Part shown: positions 21,205 to 29,451 of the stretch, in pieces | Numbering within the stretch: position 1 is the first letter of the stretch | Layout: each line of letters opens with the position of its first letter | NCBI GenBank assembly: GCA_945883695.1 | Contig: CAMCYK010000039.1 | Coordinates: 1-33,728 of the forward strand | Direction: 5' to 3' | DNA length: 33,728 nt | DNA from: Akkermansia muciniphila | GTDB taxonomy: Bacteria; Verrucomicrobiota; Verrucomicrobiia; Verrucomicrobiales; Akkermansiaceae | The notes under the pieces: generated by a model | Databases searched by the model: none | What the model saw: the letters and a program-made list of their open reading frames with translations, nothing else | What the model was told of the DNA's origin: nothing | Program-made: the position numbers and the translations under genes

Positions 21205-24200
21205 TCACGGATTAGCAAGTTCATACTCGGAGACAATTACCGTAATTCGATTCTCAAGATTGTTGTTGGCCAGCTCCAAACCTTCGATATACTGCCTCAA
21301 TTCATTCTCCAAGGGATCGGTATCCAACCCAGGCCGTTTCCGGATGTCCAAGATGAGATTAGGGCGCGTGTGTTCCGCAGCATCAATTAGATCGTCAAGT
21401 GCATTTCTGTAAGTGGAAGCCGTAGACATAGCAACGCTATCAAGAGTCTTGAGCTGAACCGCTGTGCTGGCACTCAAGAAATCGACCGCTGCGGTCGTGG
21501 GGCCCCACGCGAAATCTTTGTATTCAGTTCGGGCCAAGTGAACCTCGATAATCGTGCCGCGCGGTGTCGACCCGACGGGAGGACTTTTCCAGATCGATCC
21601 CCCAGGTTTGAAAAGCTCTTTTAGAATATCCACTCGAAATTGGGCGAGTGGCGTGGGCAGTGGAGGCATGGTATTGAAGCGGCCTGGGATACCCTCAGTT
21701 GCTCTAATCAGATCTAGAAACCAGTCACCCGCAGGTGCTCCTGGACTTGATGGGACAGTGATAAGACGCTGGTCAAAAAAGTCCAAGAACCGGGAGACTG
21801 TTTGAACATCCGAGGCCTGTCCCAGGAAGGTGAAGAGCTCCCCAAGGCGTAGCAACGGTATTGCCCGAGTCGACTGGTTCCCCAAAAGGCCTGCGACCGC
21901 CGGATTCCTTTGAGGCGTCAGATCTTCAAGAACCTCTTTCCACACGTAACTCGCCCTGTTCTCGCCTAGCGAACCCAAGCCTTCCTCAATCACGTCCAAT
22001 ATCGCCTTATTTTCACCAATGCCGATTGGAGTTCGCGCGGCAAGCGTAAGGCTTTCCTCCAGGGCGAGACGCAGTTCGGTGCTCATCGCGGCTCCGGCCA
22101 CCCACTTCTTCAAAAGGGCACCGCGGGCCGCGACGGTGGCAACCGCTCGCTTCGTAAGCTGGGCGGCAAGAACCGCCCCTGTTTTCGCCACAACCTGGCC
22201 AATTTTGAAGACCCCGCCTGTTGCAATCCCCATCGCAACCTGCTCGCCAAGGTAACCGAAGGTGTATCCAAAAGTATAGCACTGAGCACGGGCCATCTCA
22301 GTGTCTTTTTGGTACAACACGTTTTTCGAAAGCGGTGTCTCGAGCCATGCAGCCCGCTCGGCACTTTCTGTCATCCGCTCGCCAAAACCATGGAGCCAGC
22401 TCTCCAAGCCATCGACTGTCTTGTTCCATATGTCCAAGCTCGAAGTCGAAACGTTCAACCCGAAGATGACGACTCTCCAGAAGCGGCTCTTCATACCCTC
22501 AAAACTTGCCAAATCCGCCCCCAGTTCCGAGAGAGGATCGTAGACCGAATCCTTGAGAAACCTGTCCACTATGAACTTGAGTTCGACCATCCTGACCAAC
22601 GGGTCATCCTGCCAGCGCCGCAGTTCAGCGATAGTAGTGTGGTAAACCCACCCGTTCGCCGCAACCAGGCCCTTTCCGATCAGCTGGATAAGAAGGAGGT
22701 CGTCGTTAAACCCTGCCACCACCCCTTCTCCAATGCCCTTGAAAATGATGGTGACGTTCTCCACCCCGTGCGCCATCGCGAACAAAGGCATGAGGATGGG
22801 CGTGGCCCAGGACTCTGGAACATCAAGACCTGCTGCGGGAGGGGCATCACCTTCGGCCAGCACAGGCAAGGATGGCGTTCCCTCCACTCCGAACCCGAAC
22901 CCATCGCCCGCAGCCCAGCCCGTGGCGAGAGCAATGGCTTCGCCAAATTCTGGATTCGGGGTTAGGGGGCGCACGATCGTCCCCAGCGTTTGGCCTTGCA
23001 GCTTCGCCTCGATCTGGATGCTTCCGAGTGCTTCACCCTCTTGACCCGAAACCAGATAGAACTCCGTTCGCCGGTAATTCACCAGATCCCGCAAGAACCA
23101 GACGGACGGATTGTCCACGTTGGTGCCTTGCTCGTCCTCGCTTCCGAGCATCCCGTTATACGAGCCGTAGATTTTCGTGGATCCGCCTCCAAGCAGGTAG
23201 CCGAAGGTCCCGAAGTTCTTGCCTGACTCAGGATTGGTGATTGTAAGCTCCATCCCTTCAAAGCCGGGCAGAATCATCGCCGAGGCTCCGAACATCCGGT
23301 CCTCGGAATGCGGGTTGATGGTGTAGAAAACCACGCGGCGCTCCTCGATCTTCGTCCCGAAATCAGTTTCGTCGGTGGCGACGTTGTTGAGATTCTGGCC
23401 CCGGAGGACTTTTGAAACATCGACGGTCCCTTTCTTCTTGTGCCACGAGTCGATCAGGATTCCGCCGTGGTCGCCCTGCGGCTCGATTTTAAAGGTGTAG
23501 TCGTAGTCCGGCCCATCGCTCGGGCTCCCGCTGCCGCTGACGGTGTCCTTCGTCCCCTGCCACTTGAGCTGGAAGGTGTATGTCTCTCCCTTTCGGAACA
23601 TCGAGCAGTCCTGCTCGATATAGTGACCGAACCCTCCGCTTCGCACGGTGTAGAAATGCACTTCCGCGCCGGTTTCGCGGTCGATGCGCCGGCACTCGAC
23701 GACATAGTCTTCAGACGCACTTCCACTCTGATCACCAACCCCGATGCGGATCGTCAGTCGCCGCTCGACTGGCACCGGCTGGCCACCGTCGCTCGCGTCG
23801 TTCGGATGAGAAGGTGGCACGGGACCCGTCCCTACTTCGTTACCGTCACTCGTGCCGTCTCCGTCCGTATCGGAAAGCCTCGGATCGGTTCCCCACCGGT
23901 ATTCGTTGAGGTTATTCAATCCGTCGGGGCCGCCGGCGGAAGCGGGTTCGTTGTCGAGCAGTCCATCCGAGGGATTCTTCGGATTGAGCCCGTGAAGGAC
24001 TTCCCAACCGTCGGGAATTCCGTCGCCGTCAGTGTCCGCTTTCCAAGGATCGGTGCCAAGCGCTTGCTCCTCGTGTGAATTCAACCCTTCGCCATCGTGG
24101 TCGGTGCCTTCCTCGTCCCAACGAAAGGGATCGATCGGGAAAGTGGTTTCCGACTGCTGGTCGATCCGGTCCTGATTGTGGTCCCGCCAAAACCGGGTCC

Positions 24201-25818
24201 GGGCTTCCGTCCGGTCGAACAGCCCGTCGCGATCGATGTCTTGGTTGTAAAGGCCGGCGGTATCAGTCGCGGTGAGCGGTTTGTTGTAAACGCGCAGGCG
24301 GTCGATTCGAGCACCGAGAACCTCATGCCCGGTCGGGTCGAAATTCTTCATGAAGCGCCCCAGATAGCACCATGGATGGGGAGCGGAGTTTAAAGTGTAG
24401 GTGAAGGCTCCGCCTGCAATGACTCCAGCCAGGACAGGATCGTAGGCCGCGCCGTTTAGCCACGCCTGGTAGCGGCCGAACCCTCCGTTGTTATCGTCAA
24501 AATAAACGGCGATGTGGTGCCACTGGCCGTCATCCAAATTCACGGGGGTGGCCCACGAGGCACGGACGGTCTCGGCGCCGCCCGTCCAGGTGGAAAAGAC
24601 GAGCTTGTTGTCCGCCGCGTTGGCGAGAGTGCCTTTCCCGTCGAAGTAGCATTGAACGAGCGGACGGGAGGCCGGGTCGTTGCTGGATAGCGTCTCGTCC
24701 CGCCCGATGCTGAAGAGCGTGCGCCGCCCGCTCGAGGTGTCGAGCACACCTGGCGTGGTTGGTGGGGCACCGGTGGGCCGCTCGAACCTGATCCACATCG
24801 CCCAGGTCTGCACGTCATGGTTGAAACGGAACGAGCTGCCACCGGTTCCGACCAGATCCATCGGAAGCTTGGCGTGCGAACCGATTTCCGTGAGGTGAAG
24901 GCATTTCCAAGGCATGCCGCTGGCCGCCTTCGGCCAACCGTCCAGCCCGTCCCAGAATACCCCGGTATTGGAAATGTCGATCGCACCTTTGGATGCGGGC
25001 ACCGTTTCCGGGGTCGATACCAGCAGGGTCCCCGAGGGGCCGCTTCCCTCGAAGTCCCAGCGGCCGAGCAGGCCTTCGTTCAGACTTGGGGAAAGATTCG
25101 CTCCATCGCGGTCGGCAAGGGCCGCGTTCTCGAGAGGTGCGGCGTCAAGGTTGTCCCGGATGCCGTCGAGATCGGTGTCAGGGTGGGCGGGGTTGAGTCC
25201 CTGCTGGATTTCAGCACCGTCCGCGAGCGTGTCGCCGTCGGTGTCGGCCAGTGCCGGGTCAAGTCCGAGTTGGATTTCATCCCAATCGGCGACGTTGTCT
25301 CCATCGCTATCAACATCGGTCACCGCGACCCTCCAAAAACTCTTCTCCGGAACGGTGCCGTCGTGATACCGGATATCGATCCCGACCTGAATGAGGGCAT
25401 CCGTCCCCATGGCAGGCGCGTCCACAGCCGTCCAAGTGCCCGATGCCAGATCCGGCGAGGTCAGCAAGGTGTACTGCTTCCCGGCCAGCGACGGCCAGGA
25501 GACGATCATCACGTTCTCAAACTGCGGATGCCGGAGCAACGTCGGCTTTAGCATCCCGTCGGGTGCGTCGGCAGAGTTCGGATCAGAACCCGCTTCGGAT
25601 TCCTCCCGGTTGGTCCAGCCATCTTGATCAGGATCGGCGGCCGGGGCTTGGTGGGCGGGAACCGTGCCGGAGGTAATGGAAAAGCCGTGCCGGGTTTCCC
25701 AAACGTCGCTCATTTCGTCCCCATCCGCATCCGGCACAGTCAGGGCTGCGGCGCGAGATGAAAGCAGGCCAACTCCGAGGATCGCCAAGGAGAGCCGTAT
25801 GAAGCAGAGTGCCTTCAT
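21205..25818 (-). CDS. large exported TSP3/LamG protein with C-terminal nuclease-like toxin domain
   Basis: A 1537-residue protein with a Sec signal (MKALCFIRLSLAILGVGLL, cut near RAAA). Order: TSP3-type calcium loops at about 29-85 and 170-230 (VDSDGDNVADWDEIQLGLDP, DTDGDTLADGAEIQ); a LamG/concanavalin-like module at about 245-545 (DGQWHHIAVYFDDNNGGFG, IDRLRVYNKPLTATDTAGLY); more TSP3 loops (DTDGDGIPDGWEVLHGLNP, DTDGDGTSDGNEVGTG) to about 690; a beta-rich part; a helical part with hydrophobic stretches (GIATGGVFKIGQVVAKTGAV); and a C-terminal domain from about 1415. There RGTIIEVHLARTEY (E1425), AAVDFLS (D1446) and AVQLKTLD (Q1455, K1457) form an E...D...QxK pattern of PD-(D/E)XK nucleases. 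Its ATG overlaps the stop of the upstream gene (ATGA). GC drops toward the 3' end. A polymorphic-toxin-like protein is the best reading; a purely adhesive surface protein is the alternative. Confidence 0.85.
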   Translation of the reverse strand: MKALCFIRLSLAILGVGLLSSRAAALTVPDADGDEMSDVWETRHGFSITSGTVPAHQAPAADPDQDGWTNREESEAGSDPNSADAPDGMLKPTLLRHPQFENVMIVSWPSLAGKQYTLLTSPDLASGTWTAVDAPAMGTDALIQVGIDIRYHDGTVPEKSFWRVAVTDVDSDGDNVADWDEIQLGLDPALADTDGDTLADGAEIQQGLNPAHPDTDLDGIRDNLDAAPLENAALADRDGANLSPSLNEGLLGRWDFEGSGPSGTLLVSTPETVPASKGAIDISNTGVFWDGLDGWPKAASGMPWKCLHLTEIGSHAKLPMDLVGTGGSSFRFNHDVQTWAMWIRFERPTGAPPTTPGVLDTSSGRRTLFSIGRDETLSSNDPASRPLVQCYFDGKGTLANAADNKLVFSTWTGGAETVRASWATPVNLDDGQWHHIAVYFDDNNGGFGRYQAWLNGAAYDPVLAGVIAGGAFTYTLNSAPHPWCYLGRFMKNFDPTGHEVLGARIDRLRVYNKPLTATDTAGLYNQDIDRDGLFDRTEARTRFWRDHNQDRIDQQSETTFPIDPFRWDEEGTDHDGEGLNSHEEQALGTDPWKADTDGDGIPDGWEVLHGLNPKNPSDGLLDNEPASAGGPDGLNNLNEYRWGTDPRLSDTDGDGTSDGNEVGTGPVPPSHPNDASDGGQPVPVERRLTIRIGVGDQSGSASEDYVVECRRIDRETGAEVHFYTVRSGGFGHYIEQDCSMFRKGETYTFQLKWQGTKDTVSGSGSPSDGPDYDYTFKIEPQGDHGGILIDSWHKKKGTVDVSKVLRGQNLNNVATDETDFGTKIEERRVVFYTINPHSEDRMFGASAMILPGFEGMELTITNPESGKNFGTFGYLLGGGSTKIYGSYNGMLGSEDEQGTNVDNPSVWFLRDLVNYRRTEFYLVSGQEGEALGSIQIEAKLQGQTLGTIVRPLTPNPEFGEAIALATGWAAGDGFGFGVEGTPSLPVLAEGDAPPAAGLDVPESWATPILMPLFAMAHGVENVTIIFKGIGEGVVAGFNDDLLLIQLIGKGLVAANGWVYHTTIAELRRWQDDPLVRMVELKFIVDRFLKDSVYDPLSELGADLASFEGMKSRFWRVVIFGLNVSTSSLDIWNKTVDGLESWLHGFGERMTESAERAAWLETPLSKNVLYQKDTEMARAQCYTFGYTFGYLGEQVAMGIATGGVFKIGQVVAKTGAVLAAQLTKRAVATVAARGALLKKWVAGAAMSTELRLALEESLTLAARTPIGIGENKAILDVIEEGLGSLGENRASYVWKEVLEDLTPQRNPAVAGLLGNQSTRAIPLLRLGELFTFLGQASDVQTVSRFLDFFDQRLITVPSSPGAPAGDWFLDLIRATEGIPGRFNTMPPLPTPLAQFRVDILKELFKPGGSIWKSPPVGSTPRGTIIEVHLARTEYKDFAWGPTTAAVDFLSASTAVQLKTLDSVAMSTASTYRNALDDLIDAAEHTRPNLILDIRKRPGLDTDPLENELRQYIEGLELANNNLENRITVIVSEYELANP

Positions 25819-26696
25819 CGGGTGAGGGCAGGCTTGGCGGTGGCGCCGTTCTGGCCGGCTTTGTCGATGCGCCAGTGCCGGATAACGATGTCCTTCGGTT
25901 GCGGAGGATTGGCCCGCAGTTCTTCCTCGCGGGCCAACTGCTCCGCATGCATTGCTTTCCGCCGGCTCTTCAAGGTCTCAAGTTCGCCATTGTAAAAATC
26001 GTGAAGTGCCCCCAGAGCGGCCAAAGAGTCCGGAGATGGCGCGCCATCGGTGACGACAAATGTGGCCTTGCCCGCGGGGATCGAGGGTATCACCGGCGGT
26101 TGAAACGTGCCACCGCGCCGGGCAACGAATTCGGTCCACCGATCCATATCCAGGCTGCTATGGCTCATGATCAGAGCGTAGGCCCGGCCGCTCGAATCCA
26201 TGAAGCTGCCGGTGCCGGTGAACAAATCCCAGTCCGCCGACGACCAGCAGGTGACAACTTCTCCGTTCTTGCCGCGAAGCGTGACCCGCGTCCGCGGCCC
26301 GTCCGCGAAAGCGGTCGAATTGTAGACCGTGGCTCCGATGAGGACGAAGGCCGTGTGGGCATGCTTTTCCCGCAATGCCTGCATCCGTGCGTGGACGGCG
26401 GGATCCAGCGGGTCGGGCGGCGGCGGCGGAGCGGGGATCGGAGGAAGCTCGATGGGAGAAATTTTTTCCGTGGTGATTTTCCGGTCGCCGAGGTCGTGGA
26501 CACGGGATTCAAGAATTTCTTCCGGCGCGATAATCAGTTCCTTGGCGACAGTAGGATTCCCGATGGAGGCTTCCGAGGAGACAGGACTCGCGGTGACGGC
26601 GCTCGTGGAATCATTAGCAACCCAATCACCTCCCAACGTTGAAGTAGGGTAAGTCAAACAGAACCAGCAAAGGGAAAGAGAAACTGGAATGTTCAT
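25815..26696 (-). CDS. exported protein of unknown function, first gene of the toxin-like operon
   Basis: A 293-residue protein from ATG 26696 (MNIPVSLSLCWFCLTYPTST), with a hydrophobic start that may be a signal peptide; the frame is open further upstream to an ATG at 26801, but that stretch lacks signal character. After a Ser/Thr-rich and Pro-rich linker (PPIPAPPPPPDPLDP), a globular part begins HTAFVLIGATVYN and continues with TRVTLRGKNGEVVTCWSS and YALIMSHSSLDMDRW, followed by a charged helix (LKSRRKAMHAEQLAREEEL). I recognise no named domain; similar-looking exported proteins occur in this phylum. Its stop overlaps the start of the 1537-residue gene by four bases, so the two are translationally coupled and probably work together, for example in secretion, surface display or chaperoning. 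Confidence 0.75.
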   Translation of the reverse strand: MNIPVSLSLCWFCLTYPTSTLGGDWVANDSTSAVTASPVSSEASIGNPTVAKELIIAPEEILESRVHDLGDRKITTEKISPIELPPIPAPPPPPDPLDPAVHARMQALREKHAHTAFVLIGATVYNSTAFADGPRTRVTLRGKNGEVVTCWSSADWDLFTGTGSFMDSSGRAYALIMSHSSLDMDRWTEFVARRGGTFQPPVIPSIPAGKATFVVTDGAPSPDSLAALGALHDFYNGELETLKSRRKAMHAEQLAREEELRANPPQPKDIVIRHWRIDKAGQNGATAKPALTR

Positions 26697-27062
26697 CGAA
26701 GTTTTGAGATCTGGGTCCTTCCAGGTGGACGGGGAGTGGACAAGCTGCCACGAGACAGCCGCAACGGCGCTTAGCCACTCCCGAAGAAGCGGCCCGGACA
26801 TGCGCCGCCGCCTCCCCGGCCGCCTGGCCAGTTTGGCGGCATCGTTGCGGTCGATGCTAACCGCTTGATGAAAGGCGATTCACAGCTCGTCCGTGGAAGG
26901 ACACCGCAGGCTATTGGCCCTTTGTCGCAGCCGTCGAGTTCGAAAACCCGCGAATCCCGAGACCGTTTGTCGCTTGGACCAAAGTCTGCACCCGCAGGCT
27001 ATTCCGCACCGCCACGGGCCAGGGACCAAACCGGCGATCTTTACAAACCGGATGGCCGCCGC
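26697..27062. other. divergent intergenic region between toxin-like operon and permease gene
   Basis: About 366 bases holding the start signals for two divergent transcripts. No RNA gene or convincing promoter was seen. The only repeat noted is CGCAGGCTATT, present twice on the plus strand (near 26907 and 26994, about 87 bases apart). Short open frames run through it but lack start context and family features. Confidence 0.4.
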
Positions 27063-28430
27063 ATGCTTGCCGCCACTTCCGCCATGCCGCGCATCCTCGT
27101 CCCCCTGCTCCTCGCCCTCGGTGGCGCGCTTCTGGCCCTCCGGATCGGCCCGGCGGAGCAGGAAGCCGTCCGCCTCCAGCTGGCCAGCTTCCCGGACACC
27201 CAGGCCGGCGCCCACCTGCTGCGGCCGCTGATCGCGGTCGCGCTGTGCTTCCTGCCCGCGCTCGGCGGCCTGTGCTACGCCTGGGGCGGCACCCTGGCCC
27301 GCTACGTGGCGCGGCAATTCCTGGCGATTTTCTTCATCTGCCTCTGCGGGCTTTTCGTGGTCTGGCTGATCGCCGACCTCGGCGACAATCTCGACGACCT
27401 CAAGCTCAGCGGCGACCCCGCGGCCTACGCGGTGAAGCTCTACTTGGCGCGGCTGCCGGAAATCGTGGTGATGCTGCTGCCCTACTCGCTGTTGCTTTCG
27501 ATCCTCTACTGCCTCGGCAAGCTGTCCCGCTCGCGCGAGATCGTGGCGATGATCCAGACCGGCCGCGGACTGGCCCGGCTGACGACCCCGTTCATGATCG
27601 CCGGCGTCCTGTCCGCGCTGCTCTGCGCCGGCCTGAACTACCAGTGGGCCCCGCGCGCCGTCGCCGCGGAGACCGCGATCATCGACGAGGCGAAGGGTCT
27701 CGACCGGATGGAGGCGGAATACGTCCGCTACCGCAATCCGGCCGACCGCCGCCTGTGGATGGTCGGCGGCTTCCCGCCCGACTACCAGCGCGGCGTGCCG
27801 CTGCGCGGCGTGACGGTCATCCAGGAACGCGGCGACGGCTCGCTCGAAACCATCCTGACCGCGAAGACCGCCTCCTGGTCGCCGATGACCCGCATCTGGA
27901 GCTTCACCGAGCCGCGGCGGCGGAAGTGCCAGACCGGCATGCCGGCGGTGTTCGAGCAGGGCTTGAGCGATCCCTTGCTGGTTCAGGGGTGGGATGAGAC
28001 CCCGGCCCAGATCATCCGTCCCGGCCTGCCCGCCACCCAGCTTGGCATTCCCGACCTCAACGACTGGCTCGAGGCCAATCCGCCCGGCACCTGGGCCACC
28101 CGCGGCGGTCACCTGACCCAGTGGCACTACCGCTGGGCCCAACCGGTCAACTGCTTGATTGTCGTCCTGCTCGCCACCCCGCTCGGGATCGTGTTTTCCC
28201 GCCGCGGGACCAGTGGCGGTGTCGCGATGGCGGTCTTCCTCTCCGCCGGCATGCTGTTCGTTTCGAATGTCTTCCTCAGCCTCGGCGATTCCGGCCACCT
28301 GCGGCCACCCCTCGCCGCGTGGCTGCCCAACCTGATGTTCGGGATCGTCGCGATCTATCTTTTCCAACGCCGCCTCGCCGGCCGCCCGATCTATCAGACC
28401 CTGCGCAAGTTCATGCCGGCGGAAGCTTGA
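27063..28430 (+). CDS. LptF/LptG-family permease (YjgP/YjgQ)
   Basis: A 455-residue inner-membrane protein of the lipopolysaccharide export ABC transporter, LptB2FG, which extracts LPS and passes it to LptC and LptA. The family core starts at about residue 75 with TLARYVARQFLAIFFICLCG and continues LIADLGDNLDDL, LYLARLPEIVVMLLPYSLLL and LSRSREIVAMIQTGRG, then a periplasmic beta domain, and ends with transmembrane helices (NCLIVVLLATPLGIVFSRRG). Two extra hydrophobic segments precede the core (ILVPLLLALGGALLALRIG and LLRPLIAVALCFLPALGGLCYAW), making it about 90 residues longer than typical members. ATG at 27063 is the first in frame with good context; ATG 27084 is possible. No lptB or second permease gene is nearby. 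LptF and LptG cannot be told apart from sequence alone here. Confidence 0.88.
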   Translation: MLAATSAMPRILVPLLLALGGALLALRIGPAEQEAVRLQLASFPDTQAGAHLLRPLIAVALCFLPALGGLCYAWGGTLARYVARQFLAIFFICLCGLFVVWLIADLGDNLDDLKLSGDPAAYAVKLYLARLPEIVVMLLPYSLLLSILYCLGKLSRSREIVAMIQTGRGLARLTTPFMIAGVLSALLCAGLNYQWAPRAVAAETAIIDEAKGLDRMEAEYVRYRNPADRRLWMVGGFPPDYQRGVPLRGVTVIQERGDGSLETILTAKTASWSPMTRIWSFTEPRRRKCQTGMPAVFEQGLSDPLLVQGWDETPAQIIRPGLPATQLGIPDLNDWLEANPPGTWATRGGHLTQWHYRWAQPVNCLIVVLLATPLGIVFSRRGTSGGVAMAVFLSAGMLFVSNVFLSLGDSGHLRPPLAAWLPNLMFGIVAIYLFQRRLAGRPIYQTLRKFMPAEA

Positions 28431-28444
28431 AGTCCCGCACGGGA

Positions 28445-28480
28445 TTTCAGCATTTCGCGTTTCAGCGTTTCAGCTTTCAA
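28445..28480 (+). repeat. short TTTCAG-type tandem motif before a start codon
   Basis: Five hexamers TTTCAG, TTTCGC, TTTCAG, TTTCAG and TTTCAA begin at 28445, 28453, 28460, 28468 and 28475, spaced 8, 7, 8 and 7 bases. The run ends three bases before the ATG at 28484 and takes the place where a Shine-Dalgarno sequence would be. Function unknown; it could be a leader element or simple sequence drift. Confidence 0.55.
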
Positions 28481-28483
28481 ACC

Positions 28484-29236
28484 ATGGCCCTACCCGAATC
28501 CTGGCACATCCGCTCCCGCGCCCGCGCTTGCGCCGCCACCGAACGACCTTTCGAGGAGGGTGAGGCCATCGTCACCGCGCTCTTCCCCGACCCCGAGTCC
28601 TCCGGCTACCTGCGCAAGGACTTCGCCCTCGAGGCCTGGCAAGGCCGCGGGGATGACGACGAGAAGCCGTTTTCCTTTTGGAAAGCCGTCTTCCACGTCA
28701 CGCCGGTGGACGAGAAGCCCAACGCCTTCAAAAAGGAAAGCCCCGAGGACCTGCTGCGGCGGCTGGTCGACGAGGAGGAAGACCATACCGAGAACGTCCG
28801 CTACATCCTGGCCGTGATGCTGGAGCGCAAGAAAGTCCTGCGCGAGACCGACACCCAGCGCACGCCTTCGGGCATCATCCGCGTTTACGAACACCGCAAG
28901 CTGGGCGACGTCTTCATCGTCCGCGATCCGAACCTGCCGCTCGACCAGATCGACCAGGTGCAGCAGGAAATTTTCGAGCTGCTCGAATCCGGCGGCCGGC
29001 AGCCGGAGCCGGCAGCCTTGGAAGAGTCCATTGCCACGGAGGAAAGCCGCGCCGGTGCCGCCACAAGCGACCCGGACCCGGGCACCGCAGCGACGGAATC
29101 GCAAGCGGCGGATCGGGACGACGTGGCTGAAGCGGCTGAGGACGACGAAAGCGTGGGGGAAAAAGACGAGGAGGAAAAAGACGAGGAGGAAGAAGACGGG
29201 GAGGTCCCCTCCGCAACGCCGACGGGTCGCAGTTGA
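28484..29236 (+). CDS. conserved hypothetical protein with acidic tail
   Basis: A 250-residue protein without signal peptide or membrane segment. Residues 1-165 look like a compact domain: an opening WHIRSRARACAATERPFEEG with two closely placed polar patches, KPFSFWKAVFHVTPVDEKP, then a helical part (EDLLRRLVDEEEDHTENVRY, ILAVMLERKKVLRET) and a beta end (GIIRVYEHRKLGDVFIVRDP). The tail from about 175 is disordered and strongly acidic (VGEKDEEEKDEEEEDGEVPS). From memory, proteins of this build occur across Planctomycetes and Verrucomicrobia without known function. It follows the permease gene by 53 bases and may share its transcript. Confidence 0.78.
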   Translation: MALPESWHIRSRARACAATERPFEEGEAIVTALFPDPESSGYLRKDFALEAWQGRGDDDEKPFSFWKAVFHVTPVDEKPNAFKKESPEDLLRRLVDEEEDHTENVRYILAVMLERKKVLRETDTQRTPSGIIRVYEHRKLGDVFIVRDPNLPLDQIDQVQQEIFELLESGGRQPEPAALEESIATEESRAGAATSDPDPGTAATESQAADRDDVAEAAEDDESVGEKDEEEKDEEEEDGEVPSATPTGRS

Positions 29237-29451
29237 ATTCGGGCTACCTTTCACCCGTCGGGGCGTTCAAATCCCGGTCGTCGAACCGCCACCCGCGGCG
29301 TCCCCTGCGGGCGGACCCCGGGACCGCTGGTCTTCAGACCGGCTCGAACGGTCCCCGGCAGCGCTCTCCCCCTTCATCCCCGAAGCGTCCCCCGCCCTCC
29401 GCTTCACCGTTTTCAGGATTGTCGAATCACCCCGGGTGGGAAAGCGTCGGA

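Noticed and set aside
26880-28367. 495-residue minus-strand frame opposite the permease gene
   Set aside because: Composition of an antisense translation (His/Asp/Gln-rich) and no motif; the plus strand encodes a clear membrane protein.
28433-28444. TCCCG-CA-CGGGA as a terminator after the permease gene
   Set aside because: Stem too short and loop too tight to be convincing, with only a short T run.
29233-29451. N-terminal extension of the helical protein to 29233
   Set aside because: Pro/Ser/Arg-rich with no family character and contains a hairpin repeat; the membrane anchor begins after 29452.
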